Part shown: piece by piece, positions 47,948 through 58,152 of the stretch
Numbering within the stretch: position 1 is the stretch's first letter
How the letters are laid out: every line of letters begins with the position of its first letter
DNA from: Acinetobacter lwoffii
Lineage (GTDB): Bacteria > Pseudomonadota > Gammaproteobacteria > Pseudomonadales > Moraxellaceae
Assembly (NCBI RefSeq): GCF_019343495.1
Contig: NZ_CP072549.1
Coordinates: 2,108,001-2,172,000 of the forward strand
Reading direction: 5' to 3'
DNA: 64,000 bases
The notes under the pieces: generated by a model
The model's input: the letters and a program-made list of their open reading frames with translations, nothing else
Databases searched by the model: none
What the model was told of the DNA's origin: nothing
Translations under genes and position numbers: made by a program

Positions 47948-50900
47948 TTAAACAGAATTTAAACTTTTTTTCACTTTAAACCATTGTGCATATAAGGCAG
48001 GCAGGAAAAACAGGGTCAGAAGTGTCGCCACAATTAAACCGCCCATAATGGCCACTGCCATCGGCCCGAAAAAAATACTGCGGGACAAGGGAATCATGGC
48101 TAAAACAGCGGCCAGTGCGGTCAAGACAATCGGGCGACAACGGCGGACTGTGGCATTGATAATGGCATCCCATGGGGATTCTCCGGCCTGAATATCCTGC
48201 TCGATCTGGTCAATCAGAATCAGGGAATTTCGCATGATCATTCCAGAAAGCGCAATCGTCCCGAGCATGGCCACAAAACCGAAAGGTTTATTGAAAAGTA
48301 ACAGGAATAACACCACTCCGATAATGCCTAAAGGCGCGGTCAGGAACACAATAAAGGCCCGTGAGATGCTCTTGAGCTGAATCATTAACAGGGTCATCAC
48401 TACCGCCAGGAATAAAGGCATGCCAGCATTGACCGAGTTCTGTCCACGCGCGGATTCTTCGACCGTACCGCCGACTTCCAGCAGATAGCCATTCGGCAAC
48501 TCAGCTCGAAGTTGGTGCAGTGAATCGTGTAATTCATTCACCACAGTGGCCGGCTGTAAGGCCGTGCGAATATCGGCACGCACCGTGATGGTCGGTAAAC
48601 GATTCCGATGCCAGATCAAGCCTTCTTCAAAGCTATATTCAATGTTGGCAAGCTGTGCCAACGGTACCGAAGTACCACGTGACGTCGGTATCGCCAGACT
48701 GCTTAAAGAAGCGACATCAACGCGTTCAGCCTGCGCACCACGTAAACGGATTTCAATCAGTTCACGCTTTTCCCGATACTGATCAATGCCGGCCCCCAAA
48801 ATCGAGCTGTTCAGCACATTGGCCAGTTCGCTGCTAGTCACGCCCAACTGACGGGCACGATCCTGATCGATCTCCAGTTTGATGACTTTGCTCGGCTCAC
48901 CCCAGTCTAGATGTACATTGGTGGTATTCGGATTGTCTCCCACGGTGGCTGCAACTTTCTGCGCCCATTCACGAACCAGTCCCAGATCTTCACCAGAGAC
49001 CCGGAACTGCAATGGATAACCGACTGGAGGGCCATTTTCCAGCAGGGACACCCGGGTACGGACTTCCGGTAATAACAGCCGAATCTGGTCACTCAAGGAT
49101 TGACGGATTTCGTTACGATCTTCCAAAGAGGATGCCAGCACCACAAACTGGGCAAAACTGGTTTGCGGCAGCTGCTGATCCAGCGGTAAATAGAAACGCG
49201 GAGAACCCATCCCGACATAGGCCACATAGTTATCAATACCCTCTTGTTTCGATAAAAAGGCTTCGACTTTTTTTACTGCAGCTTCAGTGGCTTTCAGTGA
49301 TGCACCTTCTTCAAGTTTGAGATCCACCAGAATTTCAGCTCGATTTGAAGGTGGAAAAAACTGCTGCGGCACCAGCTTAAACATTAAAATGGACAGGATA
49401 AAAATCCCGACCGTGGCAGCAATGACAGTTTTACGATAGGTCACACAGGCATCGACCCAACGACGAAAACCCTGATAAAACCGGGTTTGATAAGGATCAT
49501 AATGTTCGCTGGCATGATGCACAATCGGCTGAGGTTCTGGCTGTTTGCACAGACGTGCCCAAAGCCGCTGATACCACGGTGCTTTTTGAATTAAATCTTT
49601 GTTGAAATCCGGTAAAAGTTTATCGCCTAAATATGGCACAAACAGTACCGCGGCCAGCCAAGATACCAGCAATGCGATGGTCACTACCTGGAAAATCGAA
49701 CGGGTATATTCCCCGGTACTCGAAGCTGCAGTGGCGATCGGCAGAAAACCGGCAGCGGTAATCAGGGTCCCGGTCAGCATAGGAAAAGCCGTGGTGCGCC
49801 AGGCATGCCCGGCCGCCTGTAAACGGCTATAACCCTGCTCCATCTTAATCGCCATCATTTCAATGGCGATAATGGCATCATCGACTAGCAGACCGAGGGC
49901 CAGAATCAGCGCCCCCAAGGAAATTTTATGCAGTCCGACATCAAACAGCTGCATACCGGCAAAGGTCATGGCCAGCACCAGCGGAATCGAGAAAGCCACC
50001 ACCAGACCGGTCCGGAAACCGAGCGAGAAAAAACTGACCAGCAATACGATAATCACCGCTTCTGCCAGCACTTTCATAAATTCGTTAATACTGCGTTTAA
50101 CTGCCACCGGCTGATCGGAGACTTTTTGCAGTTCCATGCCGAGGGGCAGGGCTTTTTGCAGGCGGGCGAATTCCTGTTCCAGATTTTTACCCAAAGCAAT
50201 GATGTCCCCGCCCTTGCGCATCGATACAGCAATACCAATGCCGTTTTCGCCCATAAAGCGCATCCGCGGTTGTGCCGGATCACTAAAGCCTCGATAGACT
50301 TCTGCGACATCCCCCAGCTGAATAGTTTTGCCATTGACCAGCAGCGGCATCTGTCTTAACTCTTCAACACTGTTTAATGCACCACTGACCCGCACCTGAA
50401 TCCGGTCTGAACCGGTTTCAAAAAAACCGGACTGGGTGGTGGCATTTTGCTGCTGCAGGGCTTGCTGAATCGCCATGACTGGAACGCCCAGCTGAATGGC
50501 CTTGGTATTGGAAATCTCAATCCAGATTTTCTGGTCTTGCAGGCCAATCAGTTCAACTTTGGCGACATCTTTGACCCGTTGCAGTTGCAGCTGTAAGCGG
50601 TCGGCGTATTCCTTGAGGGTCGCATAGTCAAAATCTTTACCCTTGAGCACATAAATATTGCCAAAGGTATCGCCGAATTCATCATTAAAGAACGGCCCTT
50701 GTACTCCTTGTGGCAATTCATGCCGGATATCGCCCACTTTCTTGCGCACGTTATACCAGACATCCGCGACATCTTTCGAAGCCAGAGAATCCTTGGCAAC
50801 AAAAGTCACCATGGATTCACCCGGACGTGAATAGGCCATGATGCGGTCATACTGTCCCGTGGTCATCAGTTCCTTTTCAATCCGGTCAGTGACCTGTAGG

Positions 50901-51085
50901 GATACTTCTTTGGCACTGGCACCCGGCCAATAGGTCTGGATCACCATGACTTTAAAAGTAAAAGGCGGATCTTCACTTTGTGACAGTTGGGAATAAGAGA
51001 CAATGCCGATCAGACCCAGCAGGATCATAAAATACAGCACCAGACCTTTATTTTTTAAGGCCCATTCCGACAGGTTAAAGTTCAT
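47948..51085 (-). CDS. RND efflux transporter, inner-membrane subunit
   Basis: Resistance-nodulation-division pump of 1045 aa, full length. N-terminal TM1 at about 12-30, then a porter domain, TM2-6 around 330-540 with the proton-relay block LGALILALGLLVDDAIIAIEMM, a second porter domain, and TM8-12 near 870-1035. It works with the periplasmic adaptor encoded 2 bp upstream and an outer-membrane factor that is not in the window. Substrates cannot be read from sequence. It is of the HAE1-like class rather than a heavy-metal pump. Confidence 0.93.
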   Translation of the reverse strand: MNFNLSEWALKNKGLVLYFMILLGLIGIVSYSQLSQSEDPPFTFKVMVIQTYWPGASAKEVSLQVTDRIEKELMTTGQYDRIMAYSRPGESMVTFVAKDSLASKDVADVWYNVRKKVGDIRHELPQGVQGPFFNDEFGDTFGNIYVLKGKDFDYATLKEYADRLQLQLQRVKDVAKVELIGLQDQKIWIEISNTKAIQLGVPVMAIQQALQQQNATTQSGFFETGSDRIQVRVSGALNSVEELRQMPLLVNGKTIQLGDVAEVYRGFSDPAQPRMRFMGENGIGIAVSMRKGGDIIALGKNLEQEFARLQKALPLGMELQKVSDQPVAVKRSINEFMKVLAEAVIIVLLVSFFSLGFRTGLVVAFSIPLVLAMTFAGMQLFDVGLHKISLGALILALGLLVDDAIIAIEMMAIKMEQGYSRLQAAGHAWRTTAFPMLTGTLITAAGFLPIATAASSTGEYTRSIFQVVTIALLVSWLAAVLFVPYLGDKLLPDFNKDLIQKAPWYQRLWARLCKQPEPQPIVHHASEHYDPYQTRFYQGFRRWVDACVTYRKTVIAATVGIFILSILMFKLVPQQFFPPSNRAEILVDLKLEEGASLKATEAAVKKVEAFLSKQEGIDNYVAYVGMGSPRFYLPLDQQLPQTSFAQFVVLASSLEDRNEIRQSLSDQIRLLLPEVRTRVSLLENGPPVGYPLQFRVSGEDLGLVREWAQKVAATVGDNPNTTNVHLDWGEPSKVIKLEIDQDRARQLGVTSSELANVLNSSILGAGIDQYREKRELIEIRLRGAQAERVDVASLSSLAIPTSRGTSVPLAQLANIEYSFEEGLIWHRNRLPTITVRADIRTALQPATVVNELHDSLHQLRAELPNGYLLEVGGTVEESARGQNSVNAGMPLFLAVVMTLLMIQLKSISRAFIVFLTAPLGIIGVVLFLLLFNKPFGFVAMLGTIALSGMIMRNSLILIDQIEQDIQAGESPWDAIINATVRRCRPIVLTALAAVLAMIPLSRSIFFGPMAVAIMGGLIVATLLTLFFLPALYAQWFKVKKSLNSV

Positions 51086-51087
51086 GC

Positions 51088-52191
51088 TTAACTCCCTGCC
51101 TGAATGGTCACACGACGGTTTTCACGATCAATCGGATTGATTTTTTGCTGGTTACGCAGCAGATGTACGCCGCCAATCACTACATAATCTTCCGGCTTGA
51201 GGCCACTGAGTACAGGAACACTGTCCCGGCCATAGGCACCGAGCTGAACCGGAACTTTACGCAAGGTATGATCCGGCTGGACCACCATCACATAAGCCTG
51301 CTGATCCGTTGCCGAGACACTGGATAGCGGCACACTGAGCATATTGTCGCGGCTGTGCTGAAAAAATACCCGGGCACTTTGCCCCAGCTGGATCTGACCA
51401 TTGCCTTCACGTAAGGAAACTTTAACCCGAAAGGTCCGCGACTGGTCCGCTGCTGGTGAAATCTCGCGGACAAAAGCGGCAAATTCCTCTTCAGGTTTGG
51501 ACCATAATGTCACTGTAGCTGCCTGTCCAACCTTGATCTCCGAAATAGCCTGTTCCGGTACGCCAATTACCACTTCACGCTCACCGGCAATCGCCAGTTC
51601 ATACGCCGCCTGCCCGGCAGCCACCACCTGTCCTGTTTCTATATTGCGTGCAGTGATCACGCCGTTTCTGGTGGCAATCAGCTGGTTATAAGCAGTCTGG
51701 TTTTTAGCGGTATCGTAGTTGGATTGTGCCTGTTTCAGATTTGATAGGGCGGTCTTGTACTGGTTTTCGATCGCGTCATATTGTGAGCGGCTCACGGCAT
51801 TGGATGGCAATAACTGCTTGAAACGTTGTAATTCATCCTGAGCAATCTTAGTAGCAGACTGCGCGCTTTCCAGCTGGGCACGTGCTGCATTCAGCTGCAG
51901 CTGGGCATCTTTGACATCCAGAGTTGCCAGGACTTGCCCGGCTTTGACCTGGTCACCCACATCAGCGAAGCGCTGGGTCACCTGCCCAGCGACCCGAAAT
52001 GCCAGCGCCGTTTGCTGGCGTGCCTGCACATCACCGGCATAACTTTTTAATTCATGCTGTGAAGTGGTGGGTGTCGCCACCATGACAAAGGGAACTTCCT
52101 GTTGTGCTGCAGCAGTATCTTTGCTGCACCCGCTTAAAGTCACGCTGCAAAGCACCACCATGCCAGCCAATACGCTGTAAATCCTGCTCAT
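51088..52191 (-). CDS. RND periplasmic adaptor (membrane fusion) lipoprotein
   Basis: 367-aa adaptor. Lipobox LSGCSKD puts the acylated cysteine near residue 22. The lipoyl-like halves are GDVQARQQTALAFRVAGQVTQRF and NQLIATRNGVITARNIETGQVV. The coiled-coil hairpin is around 95-160, and a beta-barrel and membrane-proximal domain follow. It links the RND pump to an outer-membrane channel. First gene of the operon, divergent from the TetR gene across a palindromic operator candidate. Confidence 0.93.
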   Translation of the reverse strand: MSRIYSVLAGMVVLCSVTLSGCSKDTAAAQQEVPFVMVATPTTSQHELKSYAGDVQARQQTALAFRVAGQVTQRFADVGDQVKAGQVLATLDVKDAQLQLNAARAQLESAQSATKIAQDELQRFKQLLPSNAVSRSQYDAIENQYKTALSNLKQAQSNYDTAKNQTAYNQLIATRNGVITARNIETGQVVAAGQAAYELAIAGEREVVIGVPEQAISEIKVGQAATVTLWSKPEEEFAAFVREISPAADQSRTFRVKVSLREGNGQIQLGQSARVFFQHSRDNMLSVPLSSVSATDQQAYVMVVQPDHTLRKVPVQLGAYGRDSVPVLSGLKPEDYVVIGGVHLLRNQQKINPIDRENRRVTIQAGS

Positions 52192-52256
52192 CTTATTCGC
52201 TCTTATCTGATCGTCTTTTTTAGGGCAAACTATGCTGATATATTGAATTGCTTGTT

Positions 52257-52292
52257 TTTTAATTAATATACCACCCGGTACACTAATTAAAA
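52257..52292. promoter_or_regulatory. Candidate TetR operator between regulator and efflux operon
   Basis: The left half TTTTAATTAATATACC and the right half GGTACACTAATTAAAA form an inverted repeat, 14 of 16 positions matching, around a 4-bp ACCC centre. It lies 65 bp upstream of the adaptor start and 47 bp upstream of the TetR start, the normal place for a shared autoregulated operator. Confidence 0.75.
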
Positions 52293-52339
52293 CTCAAGCT
52301 TCAAAGCAATGACCGTATTGACTTTTTTTGGAAGAAATT

Positions 52340-52963
52340 GTGCAAATACCTGTAGGACGACCCAAGGATCTGGAAAAGCGTCAGCGCATCCTCAGCGTGG
52401 CCAAAGCGCTGTTTTTAGCGCATGGCTATCATGCCTCCAGCATGAACCAGATTGCACGTGAGGCAGGTGTGACCAAGCTGACGGTGTATAACCATTTTCA
52501 GGACAAGGCGACCCTGTTTAGCTGTGCGATTGAGGATACCTGTGAAGCCATTCTGCATGAACATCCTCAGCTCTTGCAGCCGAGCAGTGACTTTGCGCAG
52601 GAGTTTTATCAGGCCTGTCAGCGCGCTTTAAATATTATTAATTTACCAGAAGCGATCAAGCTGGACCTGTTACTGATGGAACTGGCCTCGCAGCAAAGTC
52701 CTCTGGCAGAACAGTTTTATGAGGCCTCGCATAGCAAACTGGATGCAGTCTGGAATGATTTCTTTGCTCTGGCCCAACAGTACAGCTTTATTCAGGTCGA
52801 TCTTCCAGAAAAACAGACCGAGCTGATCGTGTCCCTGCTGACCGGAACCCGTCATCAGAAAATCCTGCTGGGTCTCAGCCCTCCCCCTTCAAGCGCAGAA
52901 CAGCAACAGATCATTAGCGAGGCCATTGAACTGTTTATGCTGAAATATGCTCTGCCTGACTAA
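52340..52963 (+). CDS. TetR/AcrR family transcriptional regulator
   Basis: 207-aa repressor-type regulator. The N-terminal helix-turn-helix is RILSVAKALFLAHGYHASSMNQIAREAGVTKLTVYNHFQDK, residues about 15-60. A ligand-binding C-terminal domain follows. I start at GTG 52340 because GGAAGAA lies just upstream; TTG 52328 lacks a site. Divergent from the RND operon; it probably represses both itself and the pump until a ligand binds. Confidence 0.92.
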   Translation: MQIPVGRPKDLEKRQRILSVAKALFLAHGYHASSMNQIAREAGVTKLTVYNHFQDKATLFSCAIEDTCEAILHEHPQLLQPSSDFAQEFYQACQRALNIINLPEAIKLDLLLMELASQQSPLAEQFYEASHSKLDAVWNDFFALAQQYSFIQVDLPEKQTELIVSLLTGTRHQKILLGLSPPPSSAEQQQIISEAIELFMLKYALPD

Positions 52964-53112
52964 AGCCTTCTCTCAGGATCGAGCACCGATAACCATATGT
53001 GGCCTAAAATTTGCTAAAAAAGCAGCCAATGCTCTGCAACTTTTGTCTCTAAGGGACTTGGATTGTCATGCAGTCGCGGTATAGTCAAAGCATGCATGTG
53101 AGGGAATAAAAA

Positions 53113-55797
53113 ATGATTCAACAGATTGATGCACCACTACGCGAAGACGTACGCTTACTGGGTAATTTGCTTGGGGAAACCTTAAAATTACATGCCGGGC
53201 AGGATTTGTTTAATCAGATCGAGCAGATCCGTGCCCTATCCAAAGGCGCTCGCGATGGACAGGTCGAAGCAGAAAAACAACTGGAACAACTATTTTTGAG
53301 TCTAGAAGATGCAGAAATCCTGCCGCTGACCCGCGCCTTTACCCACTTTTTAAACTTTGCCAATATTGCCGAACAATATCATGTGGTACGTCGTCGCCGT
53401 CAGAGCGAGTTTGATGACACTGCAGAATCGCCCAATCCTCTGGTGCCTTTATTTGAAAAATTTAAACAGCAGGAGATTTCTGCCGATACGCTGTATCAGC
53501 AAATCTGTGAACTGAAAATTGAACTGGTTCTGACCGCGCATCCCACAGAAGTCAGCCGCCGTACCCTGATTCAAAAATATGACGGTATCAATAATGCCCT
53601 GTCCAAATTTGACCAGCAGAAACTGACTCCACGTGAACGTCAGGCAGTTCTGGCCGATCTGAAACAGCTGATCAGCTCTGCCTGGCAAACCGATGAAATC
53701 CGTCAGCATCGTCCAACTCCGATTGATGAAGCCAAATGGGGCTTTACCACCATTGAGCAGACCTTGTGGAATGCGGTTCCGAAATTTATCCGGGAACTGA
53801 ATAGCATGGTCACAGAACAGTGTGCTCAGAACCTGCCCCTAGATGTGGCACCGGTACGTTTTGCCTCCTGGATGGGCGGTGACCGCGACGGCAACCCGAA
53901 TGTGACCCATACCGTCACCCAGGAAGTGCTGTGGCTGTCGCGCTGGAAAGCAGCCGACCTTTATGTACGCGATATTGAAAACCTGCGCTGGGAACTGTCT
54001 ATCCAGCAATGTAGCCCGGAAATTTCCGAAGCCTTGGGCCAGCCCCATCCTGAACCCTACCGTGAATATTTACGTGACACCCGTACCCGCCTGAAAGCCA
54101 CACGGCACTGGCTGGCAGAAAAATTAAAAGGCAATGATGCCGATGACAGTCTGGTGATTAAAAGTAAAGACGAACTTTTACAGCCACTCCTGACCTGCTA
54201 CCGTTCGCTGATGGACTGCAATCTGGCCGAAATTGCCAATGGCAGCCTGCTGGACTTTATTTACCGGGTCAACAGTTTTGGGATCGAACTGCTAAAACTG
54301 GATATCCGTCAGGAATCGGGTCGTCACCGTCAGGCGATTTCTGCGATTACCGAATATTTAGGACTGGGGAATTTTGAAACCTGGACTGAACAGGCACGGC
54401 AAAACTTTTTACTGCAAGAGCTGCAAAGCAAACGTCCGTTGCTGCCAAAACATCTGAATGAGCCAGCAGGCAGCCTGATTGAACATCCGGATGTACAGGA
54501 AGTGTTTGCCACCATGCGTACGCTAGCCGAGCAACCGAGCGAATCTCTGGGTGCTTATATCATCTCGATGGCGGAATATCCAAGTGATGTGCTGGCGGTT
54601 TTATTGCTACAGAAAGAAGCCGGCATCAAGCAGGCGCTACGGGTGGTTCCCCTGTTTGAAACCTTAAAAGATCTGGATGGCGCAGCCGCAACCATGTCGA
54701 CCCTGTTCAATATGCACTGGTACAAACAGCATATTCAGGGCAAACATGAGGTCATGATTGGCTATTCGGATTCTGCCAAGGATGCTGGTTTTATGTCGGC
54801 CAACTGGGCCCAATATCGTGCCCAGGAAGAACTGACCGCAGTTGCCCAACAACATGGCGTGCAATTGACCCTGTTCCATGGTCGTGGCGGTTCAATTAGC
54901 CGTGGCGGTGCGCCAACCCAGCAGGCACTCTTCTCTCAACCGCCAGGGTCGATTTCAGGTGCGATCCGGGTGACTGAACAGGGCGAAATGATCCGTTTCA
55001 AATTCGGTCTGGAAGAAATCGCCCTGCAGAATCTGGAAATTTATACCGCTGCAACACTGGAAGCGACCTTACTCCCGCCACCTGAACCCAAACAGGAATG
55101 GCGCGACTTGATGCATCAAATGACCGAGCTATCGGTGCAGGTCTATCGCCAGACCGTCCGGGAAAATCCGCATTTTGTGAAATACCTGCGTACCGTCACG
55201 CCAGAACTTGAACTGCAAATGCTGCCACTGGGTTCACGGCCGGCGAAACGTAAAGTCAGTGGTGGGATTGAATCACTGCGAGCGATTCCCTGGGTCTTTG
55301 CCTGGACCCAGATTCGCCTGATGTTACCGGCCTGGCTCGGTACCGGTGCTGCATTAAATGCGGTACTGGATCAGGGACAACGCACGGTACTGGATGAGAT
55401 GCTGGCAGAGTGGCCGTATTTTCAGACCCTGATTGATATGCTGGAAATGGTACTGTCCAAAGCCGATGCCAATGTGGCGCTATATTATGAATCGCATTTG
55501 ACTCAGGATGAAGATCTTAAAGTTCTGGGAACAGAACTGCGTCAGCGTTTGCAGGATGCTGTACAAACCCTGTTGAGCTTAAAAGGCGAATCGAAACTCC
55601 TGAGCAGTAACGGTGTACTGGATCAGTCGATGAAAGTACGTAAACCCTATTTGTTACCGCTGCACTTACTGCAAGCTGAACTGATGAAACGTCGCCGTTT
55701 ATATCTGGAACAGCAGCAGGCTGAAAATACCCCGGTCGATCATGCCTTAATGGTCAGCATTGCCGGCATTGCAGCCGGTTTACGTAATACCGGCTGA
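53113..55797 (+). CDS. ppc: Phosphoenolpyruvate carboxylase
   Basis: 894-aa anaplerotic enzyme making oxaloacetate from PEP and bicarbonate. Signatures: VLTAHPTEVSRR with the catalytic histidine near residue 140; SWMGGDRDGNPNV near 255; VMIGYSDSAKDAGFMSANWA near 550; FHGRGGSISRGGAP near 595; and the conserved C-terminal RNTG. Full length. A terminator follows. Monocistronic. Confidence 0.97.
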   Translation: MIQQIDAPLREDVRLLGNLLGETLKLHAGQDLFNQIEQIRALSKGARDGQVEAEKQLEQLFLSLEDAEILPLTRAFTHFLNFANIAEQYHVVRRRRQSEFDDTAESPNPLVPLFEKFKQQEISADTLYQQICELKIELVLTAHPTEVSRRTLIQKYDGINNALSKFDQQKLTPRERQAVLADLKQLISSAWQTDEIRQHRPTPIDEAKWGFTTIEQTLWNAVPKFIRELNSMVTEQCAQNLPLDVAPVRFASWMGGDRDGNPNVTHTVTQEVLWLSRWKAADLYVRDIENLRWELSIQQCSPEISEALGQPHPEPYREYLRDTRTRLKATRHWLAEKLKGNDADDSLVIKSKDELLQPLLTCYRSLMDCNLAEIANGSLLDFIYRVNSFGIELLKLDIRQESGRHRQAISAITEYLGLGNFETWTEQARQNFLLQELQSKRPLLPKHLNEPAGSLIEHPDVQEVFATMRTLAEQPSESLGAYIISMAEYPSDVLAVLLLQKEAGIKQALRVVPLFETLKDLDGAAATMSTLFNMHWYKQHIQGKHEVMIGYSDSAKDAGFMSANWAQYRAQEELTAVAQQHGVQLTLFHGRGGSISRGGAPTQQALFSQPPGSISGAIRVTEQGEMIRFKFGLEEIALQNLEIYTAATLEATLLPPPEPKQEWRDLMHQMTELSVQVYRQTVRENPHFVKYLRTVTPELELQMLPLGSRPAKRKVSGGIESLRAIPWVFAWTQIRLMLPAWLGTGAALNAVLDQGQRTVLDEMLAEWPYFQTLIDMLEMVLSKADANVALYYESHLTQDEDLKVLGTELRQRLQDAVQTLLSLKGESKLLSSNGVLDQSMKVRKPYLLPLHLLQAELMKRRRLYLEQQQAENTPVDHALMVSIAGIAAGLRNTG

Positions 55798-55815
55798 TTT
55801 TTCGCCCTCGCATTC

Positions 55816-55846
55816 AAAGCACATCCTGGTGATGTGCTTTTTTTGT
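55816..55846 (+). terminator. Intrinsic terminator after ppc
   Basis: AAAGCACATC-CTGGT-GATGTGCTTT followed by more T residues. Confidence 0.92.
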
Positions 55847-56103
55847 ACATGAATTGGCCAAAACCACTCACTGCATCGTATTTTTTATAACTAAAATAAC
55901 AAATCTTTATGAGTGAATTTTAAGCATAGCTATATGATTAATCCACTGATTTAACGCTACTTTTATATTAAAAATATTTACCAATTGATAAAAAATAAAT
56001 AAAAGTCAATGAATTAACTTGAACAAAAAGTTGAAAGGAGTGATTAAAACTTCCAAAAAACCGGAGTATGATGTGCACAATTTATCTTTTGAGTGCTCAT
56101 TTT

Positions 56104-57399
56104 ATGTCCAGTTGGTTTCCCAAATGGCGCCCGTATGAGGGCAGTATCGATGCACGACCAGTAGGTACCGCAGAGTATTTGCCACCCGCACAAACGGTAG
56201 TTTTGGGTGTACAGCATGCCTTTGCCATGTTTGGCGCAACCGTACTGGCACCTTTTTTAATGGGCTTTGATCCAAACCTGGCAATTTTAATGTCAGGGAT
56301 CTGTACCATCCTGTTCTTTTTAATCACCGGTGGCCGGGTTCCAAGTTATCTAGGTTCAAGCTTTGCCTTTATTGGTGTGGTCATCGCAGCAACTGGTTAT
56401 GCGGGTGGTGGCGGACTGAATCCGAATATTGGCGTTGCAGCAGGCGGGATTATCGCATGTGGCATCTTCTATGCGCTGATGGGCTTTCTGGTCATGGCGA
56501 CGGGCACCCGCTGGATCGAAAAGCTGATGCCACCGGTAGTGACCGGTGCCGTGGTGATGATCATTGGCCTGAACCTTGCTCCAGTCACGGTTAAAAGCGT
56601 CATGGGCAACACCTTTAATATGTGGATGTCTCTCGTTACCGTGATGTGCATGGGCTCGATTGCCGTCTTTACCAAAGGCCTGCTGCAACGCCTGCTATTA
56701 TTGGTCGGTCTGTTACTGGCCTATCTGATCTATTTCATGCTCAGCAATGTCATGGGTTATGGCACTGCAATCAACTTCCTTCCCATTCAGCAAGCAGCCT
56801 GGTTCGGTTTACCGACCTTCCATGCACCGACCTTTGAATTGAATGCCATGCTGATCATTGCGCCGATTGCCTTGATTCTGGTGGCTGAAAATCTGGGCCA
56901 TATTAAAGCCGTAGGTGCGATGACCGGTGAAAACCTGGATCCGCATATTGGTAAAGCCTTTGTTGCAGATGGTATTGCCACGACTTTAGCGGGTGGTGTG
57001 GGTGCGCCGGGTATGACCACCTATGGTGAAAACATTGGCGTGATGGCCGTAACACGGGTCTACTCGACTATCATCTTTGCCGTCGCGGGTGTCTTTGCTG
57101 TGTTCCTGGGTTTATCGCCTAAGTTTGGTGCGATTATTCATACGATTCCGACAGCGATTCTGACCGGTGCTTCGATTATAGTCTTTGGTTTGATTACTAT
57201 TGCTGGTGCCAAAATCTGGATTGAGAACAAGGTCGATTTTTCGCAGAACAAGAACCTGATGGTGGCTGCGGTGACCATTATTTTAGGTACGGGTGATTTT
57301 GCCCTGACTTTTGGTAGCTTCAATCTGGGTGGTATTGGTACGGCAACGTTTGCAGCCCTGTTCTTAAACTGGTTCTTCAGTCTGGTCGATAAAAAATAA
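56104..57399 (+). CDS. NCS2 family nucleobase permease (uracil/xanthine type)
   Basis: 431-aa inner-membrane permease with about 14 helices. NCS2 marks: GVQHAFAMFGATVLAPFL near the N-terminus, VAENLGHIKAVGAMTGENLDP near residue 260, and GVGAPGMTTYGENIGVMAVTRV, the family signature region. Likely a proton symporter for uracil or a similar base. The frame opens at 56068 (GGAG very close), but I prefer ATG 56104, where the mature family start MSSWFPKWRPYEG begins. An alternative start at 56068 or 56071 is possible. Confidence 0.88.
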   Translation: MSSWFPKWRPYEGSIDARPVGTAEYLPPAQTVVLGVQHAFAMFGATVLAPFLMGFDPNLAILMSGICTILFFLITGGRVPSYLGSSFAFIGVVIAATGYAGGGGLNPNIGVAAGGIIACGIFYALMGFLVMATGTRWIEKLMPPVVTGAVVMIIGLNLAPVTVKSVMGNTFNMWMSLVTVMCMGSIAVFTKGLLQRLLLLVGLLLAYLIYFMLSNVMGYGTAINFLPIQQAAWFGLPTFHAPTFELNAMLIIAPIALILVAENLGHIKAVGAMTGENLDPHIGKAFVADGIATTLAGGVGAPGMTTYGENIGVMAVTRVYSTIIFAVAGVFAVFLGLSPKFGAIIHTIPTAILTGASIIVFGLITIAGAKIWIENKVDFSQNKNLMVAAVTIILGTGDFALTFGSFNLGGIGTATFAALFLNWFFSLVDKK

Positions 57400-57436
57400 A
57401 ATTCAGCGATGCCTGGGCACAGCCTGTTGCAAGCAA

Positions 57437-57469
57437 AAAGACCGAACATATATGTTCGGTCTTTTTGTA
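57437..57469. terminator. Bidirectional terminator after the permease
   Basis: AAAAAGACCGAACATATATGTTCGGTCTTTTT, a nearly perfect stem with A and T tails. Confidence 0.92.
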
Positions 57470-57530
57470 GCCTAAAACAGTCTGTCTAGAATGAACTGTT
57501 TTAAGTGACTGGCAATTGATTCACGTTGGC

Positions 57531-57644
57531 TTATTTCTGTTTTTTAAGCGCTTGCTTCAGTTGCTTCAATTTGCCTTTATGTTTTGAAATCTTTTTCAAA
57601 CGTGCTTTGATTTCTTGCTTTAAAGATTTAACTTGCTTAGCCAT
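57531..57644 (-). CDS. Very small lysine-rich protein
   Basis: 37-codon frame starting MAKQVKSLKQEIKARLKKI and ending in QALKKQK. GGGAG lies 8 nt upstream of ATG 57644. It is very basic and likely forms one amphipathic coiled-coil helix. It lies 20 bp after the ribbon-helix-helix-like gene, in the same direction, so they are probably co-transcribed. Function unknown; nucleic-acid binding is possible from charge alone. Confidence 0.65.
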   Translation of the reverse strand: MAKQVKSLKQEIKARLKKISKHKGKLKQLKQALKKQK

Positions 57645-57664
57645 GGTATTACTCCCTAGTAAGG

Positions 57665-57844
57665 CTATTCGTTAGGCTTGTGTTGTTTCACAAAACCACG
57701 AATAAATTTTCTTAATTCACGAGCAGCACTAGTATCCAGTTCTTCGCAGAGACGAATAAATTCATCACGCTCCGTACTCTGAATACGAATTAAAAGTTGT
57801 CCATCTTTCTTGCCTGTCTTTATTTTTTTTATTTGCTCGCTCAT
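57665..57844 (-). CDS. Small ribbon-helix-helix-like protein
   Basis: 59-aa protein. The segment DGQLLIRIQSTERDEFIRLCEELD followed by SAARELRKFIRGFV has the strand-helix-helix pattern of Arc/MetJ/CopG-type DNA-binding proteins. GGAGAG precedes ATG 57844 with good spacing. It heads a two-gene unit with the lysine-rich 37-aa gene. It could be a small transcriptional regulator or an antitoxin-like protein, but the partner does not look like a known toxin. Confidence 0.68.
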   Translation of the reverse strand: MSEQIKKIKTGKKDGQLLIRIQSTERDEFIRLCEELDTSAARELRKFIRGFVKQHKPNE

Positions 57845-58152
57845 TGCTTATCTCTCCAAAATAAAGACTGCTTTGCAAAAGATGTATATACAATATATAT
57901 ACTTTTTAAATTAAATCAAACTTACATTGTAAAAATATTTAATAAAATCAATTTCTTTTTTTTACTACAATTTCTATAAAACCGTGCAAAGCCTGTCCAG
58001 GCAAGGCTTTAGGCAATTGGCTGAATGGGCTTTTTATGGATAAATTATTTTTGCAAAAAGGCGATATTATGCTTAAAAATCGCCATGGCTACAGCAAGAT
58101 CTCCTGCATAGCTTGAAGATCGTCCGGCGTAGTTGAACTGAAATGAGCCTGT
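57845..58152. other. AT-rich intergenic region
   Basis: No supported gene. It should carry the promoter of the two small minus-strand genes. The 58153 gene ends on its right-hand side with no clear terminator. Confidence 0.5.
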
